Shown here: one piece after another, positions 26,905 through 36,590 of the stretch
Layout: the number at the start of each line of letters is the position of its first letter
Numbering within the stretch: the first letter of the stretch is position 1
Assembly: GCF_026342355.1 (NCBI RefSeq)
Contig: NZ_JAPEMV010000007.1
Span: forward strand, 186,001 to 250,000
DNA length: 64,000 nt
Direction: 5' to 3'
Source of the DNA: Streptomyces sp. NBC_00249
GTDB lineage: Bacteria > Actinomycetota > Actinomycetes > Streptomycetales > Streptomycetaceae
Position numbers and translations under genes: made by a program
Notes under the pieces: generated by a model
Database searches by the model: none
What the model saw: only the letters and a program-made list of their open reading frames with translations
Told to the model about the DNA's origin: nothing

Positions 26905-28284
26905 TTGTCCGACGCGCTGGCCCCCCGCACGCTGAGCGTGCTGAACCCGGCCACCGAGGAACTCGTCGCCACCGTCCCGGCCGCCACACGGGACGACGTC
27001 GACGCCGCCGTCGTACGGGCCGCCGCCGCCCAGCGCCACTGGGCCGCGGCCGCCCCCGCCGACCGGGCCAGACTCCTGCGCCGCTTCGCCTCCGTGGTCG
27101 ACGCCCACCTGGAGGAACTCGCGCAGCTGGAGGTCCGCGAAGCCGGCCACACCATCGGCAACGCCCGCTGGGAGGCCGGCAACGTCCGCGACCTCCTCGA
27201 CTTCGCGGCCGGGGGAGTGGAACGCCTCTCCGGCCGCCAGATCCCCGTCGCGGGCGGCATCGACGTCACCTTCCTCGAACCCCTCGGCGTCATCGGCGTG
27301 ATCGCCCCCTGGAACTTCCCCATGCCGATCGCCGCCTGGGGCCTGGCCCCCGCCCTCGCCGCGGGCAACGCCGTCCTCCTCAAGCCCGCCGAGACCACCC
27401 CCCTCACCGCCCTGCGCCTCGCCGAACTCGCCCTCGAAGCCGGGATCCCCGAGCACCTCTTCCAGGTGCTCCCCGGCCACGGAGCGGAAGCCGGGGACGC
27501 CCTCGTCGAGCACCCCGGAGTCGCGAAGATCGTCTTCACCGGCTCCACCGGCGTCGGCAAGCAGATCATGTCCAAGTGCGCCGACCGGGTGAAGCGGGTC
27601 ACCCTCGAACTCGGCGGCAAGAGCCCCAACATCGTCTTCGCGGACGCCGACCTCGAAGCGGCGGCCGCGGCCGCACCCATGGCCTTCCTCGACAACACCG
27701 GCCAGGACTGCTGCGCCCGCACCCGCATCCTCGTCCAGCGCTCCGCCTACGACCGCTTCCTCGAACTCGTCGCCCCCGGCATCGAGTCCGTCCGGGTCGG
27801 CGACCCGCTCGACGAGAAGACCCAGATGGGCCCGCTCATCTCCCGCAGCCAGCTGGAGCGCGTACGCGCGTACGTCACCGACGACCTCACCGCCATCCGC
27901 GGCACCGCCCCCGAAGGCCCCGGCTTCTGGTACCCGCCCACCCTCGTCACGGACGTCGCGCCCACGGCGCCCGTGGCCGCCGAGGAGGTCTTCGGACCCG
28001 TCGCCGTCATCCTGCCCTTCGAGGACGAGGAGGACGCCGTACGCCTGGCCAACGCCACCGACTACGGCCTCTCCGGCTCCCTCTGGACCCGCGACATCGG
28101 CCGCGCCCTGCGGGTATCGCGCGCCGTCGCCGCGGGCAACCTGTCCGTCAACTCCCACAGCAGCGTCCGCTACTGGACCCCCTTCGGCGGATACAAGCAG
28201 TCCGGGCTCGGCCGCGAGCTCGGACCCGACGCCCTCACCGCATTCACCGAGACCAAGAACGTCTTCATCAGCACGGAGGCCTGA
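26905..28284 (+). CDS. NAD(P)+-dependent aldehyde dehydrogenase
   Basis: ALDH-superfamily enzyme of 459 residues, oxidising an aldehyde to the acid. The start is TTG 26905, with AGAGAGG about 7 bases upstream and no better codon. Catalytic Cys269 lies in NTGQDCCARTRI and general base Glu235 in LELGGKSPNIVF; APWNFPMP binds cofactor. It sits between the ligase and SDR genes in one transcript. In the proposed pathway it oxidises the gamma-glutamyl aldehyde (compare PuuC). The final segment YKQSGLGRELGPDAL is normal for the family. Confidence 0.93.
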   Translation: MSDALAPRTLSVLNPATEELVATVPAATRDDVDAAVVRAAAAQRHWAAAAPADRARLLRRFASVVDAHLEELAQLEVREAGHTIGNARWEAGNVRDLLDFAAGGVERLSGRQIPVAGGIDVTFLEPLGVIGVIAPWNFPMPIAAWGLAPALAAGNAVLLKPAETTPLTALRLAELALEAGIPEHLFQVLPGHGAEAGDALVEHPGVAKIVFTGSTGVGKQIMSKCADRVKRVTLELGGKSPNIVFADADLEAAAAAAPMAFLDNTGQDCCARTRILVQRSAYDRFLELVAPGIESVRVGDPLDEKTQMGPLISRSQLERVRAYVTDDLTAIRGTAPEGPGFWYPPTLVTDVAPTAPVAAEEVFGPVAVILPFEDEEDAVRLANATDYGLSGSLWTRDIGRALRVSRAVAAGNLSVNSHSSVRYWTPFGGYKQSGLGRELGPDALTAFTETKNVFISTEA

Positions 28285-28289
28285 CCAGC

Positions 28290-29075
28290 ATGTCGAACGA
28301 AGAGATCATCTGCCGCCGCCTCGTCGGCCGCACCGCCGTCATCACCGGAGCCGGCAGCGGCATCGGCCTCGCCACGGCCCGCCGCCTGGCCTCCGAAGGC
28401 GCGAACGTCGTCTGCGCCGACATCGACCCCGCCGCCGGGAAGGCCGCGGCCGAAGAGGTCGGCGGGCTGTTCGTCCAGGTGGACGTCACCGACAAGGAGC
28501 AGGTCGACGCCCTGTTCAAGACGGCCTTCGACACCTACGGCTCCGTCGACATCGCCTTCAACAACGCCGGCATCTCGCCCCCGGACGACGACTCCATCCT
28601 CACCACCGAACTCGACGCCTGGCGCCGCGTCCAGGACGTCAACCTGACCTCCGTCTACCTCTGCTGCAAGGCCGCCCTGCCCTACATGCAGCGCCAGGGC
28701 CGCGGCTCCATCATCAACACCGCCTCCTTCGTCGCCATCATGGGCGCCGCCACCTCCCAGATCTCCTACACCGCCTCCAAGGGCGGCGTCCTCGCCATGA
28801 CCCGCGAACTCGGCGTCCAGTTCGCCCGCGAGGGCATCCGCGTCAACGCACTGTGCCCCGGGCCCGTCAACACCCCGCTGCTCCAGGAACTGTTCGCCAA
28901 GGACCCCGAGCGGGCCGCCCGCCGCCTCGTGCACATCCCGCTGGGCCGGTTCGCCGAGCCCACCGAGATCGCCGCCGCCGTGGCCTTCCTCGCCAGCGAC
29001 GACTCCTCCTTCGTCAACGCCACCGACTTCCTCGTCGACGGCGGCATCGCCGGGGCGTACGTCACCCCCCTCTAG
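28290..29075 (+). CDS. Short-chain dehydrogenase/reductase (SDR)
   Basis: Classical SDR of 261 residues. ATG 28290 follows GGAGG, 5 bases after the aldehyde dehydrogenase stop. Cofactor motif TGAGSGIG (19-26), NNAG (about 92), Ser/Tyr160/Lys164 in SYTASK, and C-terminal DGGIAGAY. An Asp at the end of beta2 (CADIDP) suggests NAD+ preference. In an ethanolamine pathway it would oxidise the terminal alcohol of gamma-glutamylethanolamide to the aldehyde used by its neighbour; a putrescine pathway would instead need an oxidase, so an SDR fits ethanolamine better (inference). Its TAG stop is the first base set of the long hairpin at 29075. Confidence 0.9.
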   Translation: MSNEEIICRRLVGRTAVITGAGSGIGLATARRLASEGANVVCADIDPAAGKAAAEEVGGLFVQVDVTDKEQVDALFKTAFDTYGSVDIAFNNAGISPPDDDSILTTELDAWRRVQDVNLTSVYLCCKAALPYMQRQGRGSIINTASFVAIMGAATSQISYTASKGGVLAMTRELGVQFAREGIRVNALCPGPVNTPLLQELFAKDPERAARRLVHIPLGRFAEPTEIAAAVAFLASDDSSFVNATDFLVDGGIAGAYVTPL

Positions 29076-29160
29076 GTCGTCTCTTCCGGATCTTGCCCGA
29101 CCCGCGCCGCCCGGCACCGGACGACGCGGGCCTGACCGGCAAGATCCGAAAGAGACGACC
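29075..29160 (+). terminator. Long hairpin ending the ligase-dehydrogenase operon
   Basis: Arms of 23 bases (29075-29097 and 29138-29160) pair with a single mismatch. An inner CCCGCG/CGCGGG stem folds the 40-base loop. The left arm starts within the SDR stop codon. Unusually long for a terminator. Confidence 0.7.
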
Positions 29161-29186
29161 AAACGTTCACCCCAGCACAACCTCCC

Positions 29187-29224
29187 CGACAGCCGGGCGT
29201 CGCGAGACGCCCGGCTGTCGTGTT
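29187..29224 (+). terminator. Second hairpin with GCGA tetraloop
   Basis: Perfect 15-bp stem (29187-29201 with 29206-29220), a GCGA loop, followed by TGTT. It lies upstream of the HAD-phosphatase gene and may act as a back-up terminator or in that gene's leader. Confidence 0.7.
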
Positions 29225-29270
29225 CTACCGTCCCCGACGATCTTCATCAGAATCAGGAGTGACCACCTCA

Positions 29271-30562
<1,292 letters not shown>

Positions 30563-30566
<4 letters not shown>

Positions 30567-31756
30567 AGGAAGGTGCGGCCCTCGCCCCGGTACGTCGGGG
30601 CGGAGGCCGTCACCCGGTCCCCCTCGACCAGGTGCAACACGTCGAACCGCTCGCACAGTTCACCGGCCTTCGCGTGCCGGAACCACACCCGGTCACCGAT
30701 CAGCAGATCGTCGGCCGGGCTCCCCAGCAGCGGGGTCTGCACCTCACCCGCACCCTCCTGCGGGTCGTAGCGCAGCCCCTCCGGCAGGTACGGCACCGGC
30801 AGCCGGTCGGCGCCCGGCGCGCCCGAAGCCGGATAGCCCCCGCCCAGCACCGTCACCACCCCCACCCCGGGCCGGCGCACCACAGGCTGCGCGAACAGCG
30901 CGGCCGGACGACCCCGGAAAGAGGTGTAGTTGTCGAACAACCGCGGCACGAACAGCCCCGACCCGGCGGCGATCTCCGTCACCGCCGCCTCGGCCGCCGT
31001 CTCCGCGACACTGCCCGTCCCGCCGCCGTTGACGAACTCCAGGTCCGGCACCACCGCCCGCACCGCCCGCACCGCCTCCGCGCGCCGCACCGCCAGCTCC
31101 CGGCGGGCCGCGCCCTGCATCAGCCGGATCATCCGCGACCGCACCGGCCGCCCCGCCAGGGCGTCACCGACCCCGGCGACGTGCCCCTCGTAGCCCATCA
31201 GCCCCACCACCCGGAACCCGGGCCGCTCCGCCACCTTCCGCGCCAGCTCCGCCAGCTGCCCGGGCTCCCGCAACGGCGAACGCCGCGCACCGACCCGCAC
31301 GCGGCCGCCCAGCAGGTGCAGCGCGGTGTCCAGCTCCAGACAGACCCGCACCTCCTCGGCGCCGCCGTCCCGGGCCCGGTCGATCAGGTCCAGCTGCGCC
31401 GGATCGTCCACCATCACGGTGACCGCCCCGGCCAGCTTCGGATCACGGGCCAGCTGCCCGAAACCGGCCCGGTCCGCCGACGGATAGGCGAGCAGCACGT
31501 CCTCGAACCCCGACCGCGCCAGCCACAGCGACTCGGCCAGCGTGTACGACATGATCCCGGCGAACCCGGGGCGGGCCAGCACCCGTTCGAGCAGCGCCCG
31601 GCACCGCACGGACTTGCTGGCCACCCGCACCGGCTTCCCGCCGGCCCGCCGCACCAGATCATCGGCGTTGGCGTCGAACGCGGCCAGATCCACGAGGGCC
31701 AGCGGCGCGTCGAGGTGCGCGGTCGCCCGGTCGTACCGGGCCCGGTCGGAAGTCAT
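30563..31756 (-). CDS. PLP-dependent alanine-racemase-fold enzyme (amino acid deaminase/aldolase type)
   Basis: Cytoplasmic enzyme of 397 residues with an N-terminal alanine-racemase barrel and a D-serine-dehydratase-like C-terminal domain, as in D-threonine aldolase and D-amino-acid deaminases. PLP lysine is probably Lys48 in RVASKSVRC; phosphate-binding glycines are in FVNGGGTGS. The C-terminal metal-site region includes LIGDRVWFRHAKAGELCERF and a conserved His. ATG 31756 was chosen to begin MTSDRARYD; the upstream frame crosses promoter sequence. No Shine-Dalgarno is obvious. D-threonine or D-serine are the usual substrates in the family. Confidence 0.87.
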
Positions 31757-31879
31757 GGGCGGCAGCCTGCCAGACGCTGCTACCGCTGGGTAGGCCCTTG
31801 CCCTGGCCGGGCGGTACCGAACGCACCCCGCTGCGCGGACCCGTAGCCCCACCCGGCCGGTACCGGCCGTCCCGCTGCG

Positions 31880-32008
31880 CGGGGCCGTCCCCTACCCGCC
31901 CTTCCACCGTTCCCGCCTCAAACGCCGGCGGGGCTGGATGTGGCCGGTGCGGCTCACAGACCTGGGGCTCCGCCCCGGACCCCGCGCCTCAAACGCCGGC
32001 GAGGCTGG
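31880..32008. repeat. Dispersed intergenic repeat, two copies with leader block
   Basis: Copies at about 31886-31935 and 31962-32008, with the TCAAACGCCGGCG core in each and a GTCCCCTACCCGCCCTTCC leader before the first. The same leader and two-copy layout reappear inside the phosphatase gene at 44305-44414. Confidence 0.8.
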
Positions 32009-32043
32009 AATGGGCGGGACCGGATCACAGACGTGAGACGTGA

Positions 32044-32185
32044 GGGGTCGGGGACGGGGTGGGGTGTCGTCCGGGATGTAAAACGTGATTTGTTGGCGCG
32101 CGGTACCGCCACACCAACGCAGCTGCGGAGGGGGCGCCATAAATCATGCCTATCCCGGACGGCACCCCACCCCGTCCCCGACCCC
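32044..32185. repeat. 142-bp palindromic element with 34-bp terminal inverted repeats
   Basis: Arms 32044-32077 and 32152-32185 match at 33 of 34 positions. The 74-base interior is AT-richer than its surroundings. It holds further nested symmetry: CGTGATTT against AAATCATG (7 of 8) and GTTGG against CCAAC. It is non-coding and lies in the 512-base gap before the membrane protein/mycosin pair. No obvious target-site duplication. It could be a MITE-like remnant or a structured RNA or DNA element. The rest of the gap holds only the repeats at 31880-32008. Confidence 0.75.
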
Positions 32186-32268
32186 GCCCCCACCCCGGCC
32201 AGGGGCACGGCGGCGGCCCCGTAGAGTACGGGCAGGCAGCCGTACGGAACGGGGGGCGGAGCCGCCGG

Positions 32269-33021
32269 ATGAGCACGTCGACACCAGGGACCCGCCACCC
32301 CGGCCGGGTGGCCACCGCCACCCTCTGCGCCCTCATCGGCACCGGCCTCCTCGCCGCCGGGGCCACCACCGCCTGGAGCGAACACCGCGCCGCGCACCGC
32401 CCGTTGCCCCCCGACGCCGCCTACCGCAAGGCCGCCTCGCTCTGGCGCTCGACCCCCGTCGACACCCTGTTCCCCCCGGTCCTGGACGGCCAGGACACCG
32501 GTCCCGGCGGCGCCGACCGCAGCTGGACCCGTACCGCCCTCGCCCCCGAAGCCGACTGCCCGGCCGCACTCACCGCCGACTGGCGGGCCGCCCTCGACGC
32601 CACCGGCTGCACCCGCGTCCTGCGCGCCACCTACACCGACGCCACCCGCAGCACGCTCGTCACCGTGGGCCTGGTCTTCACCCCCGCGACCGCCCCGGCC
32701 ATGGACGCGCTCCGCGCCCGCCTGACGACCGCCCCGGCCGCCTACGCCTACGTCGACTCCCGCCGCGCCGCCTGGACGGCGACCGTCACCGCCCAGGCCC
32801 CGGCCGTGGTCTACGCGGTCTCCGCCTTCGCCGACGGCCGCGCCATGGACGCCCCGGTCCCGGCCGAGGAGGCCACCCGCGAGGGCGCCACCGGAGTCGT
32901 CGCCGAAGCGGGCCTCGGCCACGCCGCGAAGGCCGTCGCCGCCCGGGTCGAACGCACCCTCGCCACCGCCGCGGCCCCGCCCGCCACCCCGCACACCCCG
33001 GCCCCGGAGCCCCGCCGATGA
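32269..33021 (+). CDS. Membrane-anchored protein of unknown function, partner of the mycosin
   Basis: Hypothetical protein of 250 residues. ATG 32269 was chosen; the longer frame from 32146 runs out of the palindromic element. One transmembrane helix near the N-terminus (about 13-37, ATATLCALIGTGLLAAGATTAW) is followed by an extracytoplasmic domain with two cysteines in the ADCPAAL and ATGCTRVL segments that may pair. It ends Pro/Ala-rich. Its stop overlaps the mycosin start as ATGA, so the two are translationally coupled and likely act together at the cell envelope. No known family is recognised. Confidence 0.75.
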   Translation: MSTSTPGTRHPGRVATATLCALIGTGLLAAGATTAWSEHRAAHRPLPPDAAYRKAASLWRSTPVDTLFPPVLDGQDTGPGGADRSWTRTALAPEADCPAALTADWRAALDATGCTRVLRATYTDATRSTLVTVGLVFTPATAPAMDALRARLTTAPAAYAYVDSRRAAWTATVTAQAPAVVYAVSAFADGRAMDAPVPAEEATREGATGVVAEAGLGHAAKAVAARVERTLATAAAPPATPHTPAPEPRR

Positions 33022-34226
33022 CCCAGAGACGGCCCAGCCGCCGCGCGACGACCGCCGCCGGAGCCCTGACCCTGGCCGCGCTCCTCACGACGACGGCGGC
33101 GGCCGCCGCCCCGCCCGCGGCCGCCGACACCATCCGCGACCGCCAGTGGGGCCTGCTGGCCCTGCGCGCCGAGGAGGCCTGGGGCACCACCCAGGGCAAG
33201 GGCGTCACCGTCGCCGTCCTCGACACCGGCGTCGACCCCACCCACCCCGACCTGAGCGGCCAGGTCCTCGAAGGCGCCGACCTCGTCGGCATGGGCGCCG
33301 GCCGCGGCGACCGCGCCTGGGCCCGCCACGGCACGGCGATGGCCAGCATCATCGCGGGCCGCGGCCACGGCCCCGACCGGGCCCAGGGCGTCCTCGGCAT
33401 CGCCCCGCACGCCAGGATCCTGCCGGTCCGGGTGATCCTGGAGGAGGGCGACCCGGGCCGCGCCCAGGCCCGCGACAGCAAGTCGGGCGCCCTCGCCGAA
33501 GGCATCCGCTGGGCCGCCGACCACGGCGCCGACGTGATCAACCTGTCCCTCGGAGACGACAGCGACTCCGCCCACCACGAGGCCTCCGAGGACGAGGCCG
33601 TCCAGTACGCCCTCGGCAAGGGCGTGGTCGTCGTCGCCTCCGCGGGCAACGGCGGCGAGCGCGGCGACCGCACCTCCTACCCCGCCGCCTACCCCGGGGT
33701 CATCGCCGTCGCGGCCGTCGACCGCCGGGGGCACAAGGCCCCCTTCTCCACCCGGCACTGGTACGCCACCGTCAGTGCCCCCGGGGTCGACGTGGTCATC
33801 GCCGACCCGGACCGCTCCTACTACGAGGGCTGGGGCACCAGCGCCGCCGCGGCCTTCGTGTCCGGCGCGGTCGCCCTCGTCAAGTCGGCCCACCCGGGCC
33901 TGTCCCCGGCGCAGGTCAAGAAGCTGCTGGAGGACACCGCCGCCGACCGCCCGGCCGGCGGCCGCGACGACGCCCGGGGCCACGGCACGGTGGACGCCGT
34001 CGCCGCCCTCCAGGCCGCCGACGCGCTGCGCCCCGAGGCGCCGGTCCCCGCGCCCGTCCCGGCGGACCGGCGGTACTTCGGCCCCGGCCCCGACCCGGTG
34101 CGCGCCCCCGAGCGGCGTGAGCGGTTCGGGGCCCCGGCGGCCGCGGCCGGGGGAGCGGCGCTGCTGGTGCTGGCCGCCGTACTGGCCCGGCGTCCGCGCG
34201 CCGCGCGGCGGGATAGGCTCAGCTAA
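33018..34226 (+). CDS. Mycosin-like S8 serine protease (MycP, type VII secretion-associated)
   Basis: Subtilisin-family membrane-anchored protease of 402 residues. Signal peptide about 1-36. Catalytic Asp69 in VAVLDTGVD, His104 in ARHGTAMAS, and Ser275 in GWGTSAAAAF. A C-terminal transmembrane helix (about 374-392) ends with an arginine-rich cytoplasmic tail, the mycosin topology. The start DTIRDRQWGLLALRAEEAWG is typical of MycP. Mycosins stabilise type VII (ESX) secretion machines, but no EccB/EccC/EccD or WXG100 gene is present here. It is translationally coupled (ATGA) to the membrane protein upstream. Confidence 0.9.
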   Translation: MTQRRPSRRATTAAGALTLAALLTTTAAAAAPPAAADTIRDRQWGLLALRAEEAWGTTQGKGVTVAVLDTGVDPTHPDLSGQVLEGADLVGMGAGRGDRAWARHGTAMASIIAGRGHGPDRAQGVLGIAPHARILPVRVILEEGDPGRAQARDSKSGALAEGIRWAADHGADVINLSLGDDSDSAHHEASEDEAVQYALGKGVVVVASAGNGGERGDRTSYPAAYPGVIAVAAVDRRGHKAPFSTRHWYATVSAPGVDVVIADPDRSYYEGWGTSAAAAFVSGAVALVKSAHPGLSPAQVKKLLEDTAADRPAGGRDDARGHGTVDAVAALQAADALRPEAPVPAPVPADRRYFGPGPDPVRAPERRERFGAPAAAAGGAALLVLAAVLARRPRAARRDRLS

Positions 34227-34228
34227 TT

Positions 34229-34969
34229 GTGGCGACCAAGAACATTCCCGACCCCGGCTTCTCCGACGACGACGGCACCGCCGATCCCCGGCTGAGCGCG
34301 GCCCTGGCCGCCTGGGCGGCGGACCGGGCGGCCGAGCCCCAGGTGCTCGCGGCCCTCAAGGACGCGCGCCTGCTGGTTCCCGTCGTGGCGATGCTCGGCG
34401 AGGTCGAGACCGACCCGGAGACGGGCCTCAAGCGCGAGAAGACCAGCGACATGGCGGTGCCCACCCTCACGGCGGGGGACCGCCGGGCGCTCCCGGCTTT
34501 CACCTCGATCGCCTCGCTGGCGCTGTGGGACCCGGCGGCCCGGCCGGTGGCGGTCCCGCTGCACCAGGCCCTGGCGGCGGCCGCGCACGAGAAGGCGGAC
34601 ACGATCGTCCTCGACCTCGCCGGCCCCGTGCCCTACCAGCTGACCGGTTCCGCGCTGCTCGCCCTCGCCGAGGGCCGCACCGACGCCGATCCGCTGGCCG
34701 ATCCGGCCGTGCGCGAGGCCGTACGGGCCGCCGTGGCCGCCGAGCCGACCGTGCTCGGCGCCCACCTGGTGCCCGGCGGGTCCGGCGCGGCCGGCACCCT
34801 GGCCGTCGTCCTGTCCGCCGACGCCGAGCCGGCCCCCGCCGCCCGCCGGGTCGCCGAGGCCCTCGCCGCGGACGAGACCCTGCGGGCCCGGCTCGTACGG
34901 GGCCTGGACCTGGCGCTGCTCCCGGCCGGCGGCCCGGTGCCGCCGGGGGAGCCCCTCTTCACCCGCTGA
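34229..34969 (+). CDS. SseB-family protein
   Basis: Cytoplasmic protein of 246 residues similar to the SseB N-terminal domain (DUF, enhanced-serine-sensitivity protein), with LAALKDARLLVPVVAM and MAVPTLTAGDRRALPAFTSI as family-like motifs. A C-terminal alpha/beta portion from about 140 follows. GTG 34229 starts 2 bases after the mycosin stop; a TAGGCT box lies 9 bases before it. Biochemical role is unknown. Ends at a strong bidirectional hairpin. Confidence 0.8.
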   Translation: MATKNIPDPGFSDDDGTADPRLSAALAAWAADRAAEPQVLAALKDARLLVPVVAMLGEVETDPETGLKREKTSDMAVPTLTAGDRRALPAFTSIASLALWDPAARPVAVPLHQALAAAAHEKADTIVLDLAGPVPYQLTGSALLALAEGRTDADPLADPAVREAVRAAVAAEPTVLGAHLVPGGSGAAGTLAVVLSADAEPAPAARRVAEALAADETLRARLVRGLDLALLPAGGPVPPGEPLFTR

Positions 34970-34977
34970 CGTACGCC

Positions 34978-35013
34978 GAAGGGCCGCCCACCTTCCGAGG
35001 TGGGCGGCCCTTC
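34978..35013. terminator. Bidirectional terminator hairpin
   Basis: Perfect 16-bp stem (34978-34993 with 34998-35013) and a TCCG loop, between the convergent SseB-like and DUF1844 genes. Confidence 0.85.
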
Positions 35014-35043
35014 CGCATGAGGACGGGTACGGCGGAACCGGAA

Positions 35044-35424
35044 TCAGGCGTACACGGGACCCGTGAACTTCTCGCCGGGACCCTGGCCCGGCTCGTCCTG
35101 GACGAGGGAGGCCTCGCGGAAGGCCAGCTGGAGGGACTTCAGGCCGTCGCGCAGCGGGGCGGCGTGGAAGGAGCTGATCTCGGTGGCGCTCGCCGTGACC
35201 AGGCCCGCGAGGGCGGTGATCAGCTTGCGGGCCTCGTCGAGGTCCTTGTGCTCGGAGTCCGGCTTGTCCAGGCCCAGGTTGACCGCGGCGGCGCTCAGCA
35301 GGTGGACGGCCACCGTGGTGATGACCTCGACGGCGGGCACGTCCGCGATGTCGCGGGTCAGCTCGTCGTAGTCGGGGGCGGCGGGCGGGTCGAGGGGGGA
35401 ATCGGAGGGCGTCGCGTCAGTCAT
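35044..35424 (-). CDS. DUF1844 domain protein
   Basis: Small cytoplasmic protein of 126 residues with the DUF1844 pattern: VPAVEVITTVAVHLLSAAAV, then LDEARKLITALAGL. ATG 35424 was chosen over GTG 35433. TATCGT lies 7 bases upstream on the minus strand (35432-35437) and no Shine-Dalgarno is seen, so leaderless translation is likely. It is divergent from infC, next to which this family commonly occurs in actinobacteria. Function is unknown. Confidence 0.85.
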   Translation of the reverse strand: MTDATPSDSPLDPPAAPDYDELTRDIADVPAVEVITTVAVHLLSAAAVNLGLDKPDSEHKDLDEARKLITALAGLVTASATEISSFHAAPLRDGLKSLQLAFREASLVQDEPGQGPGEKFTGPVYA

Positions 35425-35431
35425 GCGTCCC

Positions 35432-35437
35432 ACGATA
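35432..35437 (-). promoter_or_regulatory. -10 box of leaderless DUF1844 promoter
   Basis: TATCGT on the minus strand, 7 bases from the ATG at 35424. A TTGCAA lies 15 bases further upstream (35453-35458). Confidence 0.4.
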
Positions 35438-35464
35438 TGCCGTGCGGCGGCCTTGCAACGCGGG

Positions 35465-35473
35465 TGCTAGTAT
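35465..35473 (+). promoter_or_regulatory. Extended -10 promoter of infC
   Basis: TGCTAGTAT is an extended -10 (TGN before TAGTAT). It would start transcription near 35480 and give an infC leader of about 290 bases. Confidence 0.5.
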
Positions 35474-35479
35474 GTACTT

Positions 35480-35773
35480 CGACCGGCCGGACACGTATGT
35501 GCCCGGCCCACAAGTGGAGGCTCCGTTCTCCCACCCGACCACCCTCCGGGGAGGCGGGTCATCCGGTCAGGCGGCATCCATCGTTCCGTACGGACGATGG
35601 AAAGCTGCCCGAGTCTGCGCCCCGCGGTTCGCACGCGGCGGTGCTCCGGTTGTATTGGAGCCCCTGCCTGTGCCCGGCGGGGCTTTTTTCATTCTCCGCC
35701 GCGGTAGGTCTGACGACACATGACGTCAGCGGCTGTCTGCCAGGCAGCCGTGTGGTGCTACCGAGGAGGATCC
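35480..35773 (+). ncRNA. infC mRNA leader with attenuator
   Basis: Long untranslated leader containing a hairpin at 35578-35600 (7-bp arms CCATCGT/ACGATGG) and then a strong intrinsic terminator at 35659-35689, before the infC ribosome site. This is the layout of an attenuated leader, as known for infC-rpmI-rplT leaders in other bacteria. The signal sensed (for example L20 or IF3) is unknown. Confidence 0.55.
35659..35689 (+). terminator. Attenuator terminator in the infC leader
   Basis: AGCCCC, bulged T, GCC pairs with GGC, GGGGCT across a 7-base loop, then a run of six T (35684-35689), rare in this GC-rich genome. It lies about 85 bases before the infC start. Confidence 0.75.
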
Positions 35774-36487
35774 ATCAGCACCGAGCCCCGCATCAACGAC
35801 CGGATTCGCGTTCCCGAGGTACGACTCGTCGGTCCCAGCGGCGAGCAGGTCGGCATCGTGCCGCTTGCCAAGGCGCTTGAGCTGGCGCAGGAGTACGACC
35901 TCGACCTGGTCGAGGTCGCGGCGTCCGCACGCCCGCCGGTCTGCAAGCTCATGGACTACGGCAAGTTCAAGTACGAGTCGGCCATGAAGGCCCGTGAGGC
36001 GCGCAAGAACCAGGCGCACACGGTCATCAAGGAAATGAAGCTCCGGCCGAAGATCGACCCGCACGACTATGACACCAAGAAGGGTCACGTCGTTCGGTTC
36101 CTCAAGCAGGGCGACAAGGTCAAGATCACGATCATGTTCCGTGGTCGCGAGCAGTCCAGGCCGGAACTCGGCTACCGACTGCTGCAGCGCCTCGCTTCGG
36201 ACGTCGAGGACCTCGGGTTCATCGAGTCGAACCCGAAGCAGGACGGCCGAAACATGATCATGGTCCTCGGTCCGCACAAGAAGAAGACCGAGGCCATGGC
36301 CGAAGCCCGCGAGGCGCAGGCCGCCCGCAAGGCCGAGCGCCAGGGTGTCGCCGTCACCGGCGAGGAGGTCCCCTCCGAGGAGGCCCCCGTCGAGGAAGCC
36401 GCCACGATCGAGGCGGAGACCACCGAGGCCGTCTCTGACGAGGCTGCCCCCGCCGAGGCCGAGGCCGAGGCGAACACCGAGGCCTGA
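35774..36487 (+). CDS. infC: Translation initiation factor IF-3, probable ATC start
   Basis: IF-3 binds the 30S subunit and checks start codons; 237 residues from this start. The family sequence begins STEPRINDRIRVPEVRLVG, and the strong site AGGAGG (35764-35769) sits 4 bases before ATC 35774. No ATG, GTG or TTG is available after that site, so an ATC start is favoured, consistent with known autoregulation of infC through rare start codons. Annotations often start at GTG 35750 instead, which lies upstream of the ribosome site. N- and C-domains are normal (GKFKYE, KIDPHDYDTKKGHVVRFL). A 50-residue acidic tail is an actinobacterial extra. Start uncertain; identity certain. Confidence 0.93.
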   Translation: MSTEPRINDRIRVPEVRLVGPSGEQVGIVPLAKALELAQEYDLDLVEVAASARPPVCKLMDYGKFKYESAMKAREARKNQAHTVIKEMKLRPKIDPHDYDTKKGHVVRFLKQGDKVKITIMFRGREQSRPELGYRLLQRLASDVEDLGFIESNPKQDGRNMIMVLGPHKKKTEAMAEAREAQAARKAERQGVAVTGEEVPSEEAPVEEAATIEAETTEAVSDEAAPAEAEAEANTEA

Positions 36488-36590
36488 TACCGAGGCAGCC
36501 CGCTTCGGATCACCGACACAACTGACGCTCCCGCAAGCCGGTCCCGTACCGGGCCGGTGGGAGCGCCACCGACGAGGAGATAACGGCGCC

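Noticed and set aside
26088..28289. Long open frame running into the SDR gene from upstream
   Set aside because: The part before 28290 is Arg/Pro-rich out-of-frame reading of the ligase and dehydrogenase genes; the SDR has its own ribosome site.
32146..32268. N-terminal extension of the mycosin partner from ATG 32146
   Set aside because: It begins inside the palindromic element and is Pro/Arg-rich. The ATG at 32269 sits just before the membrane helix.
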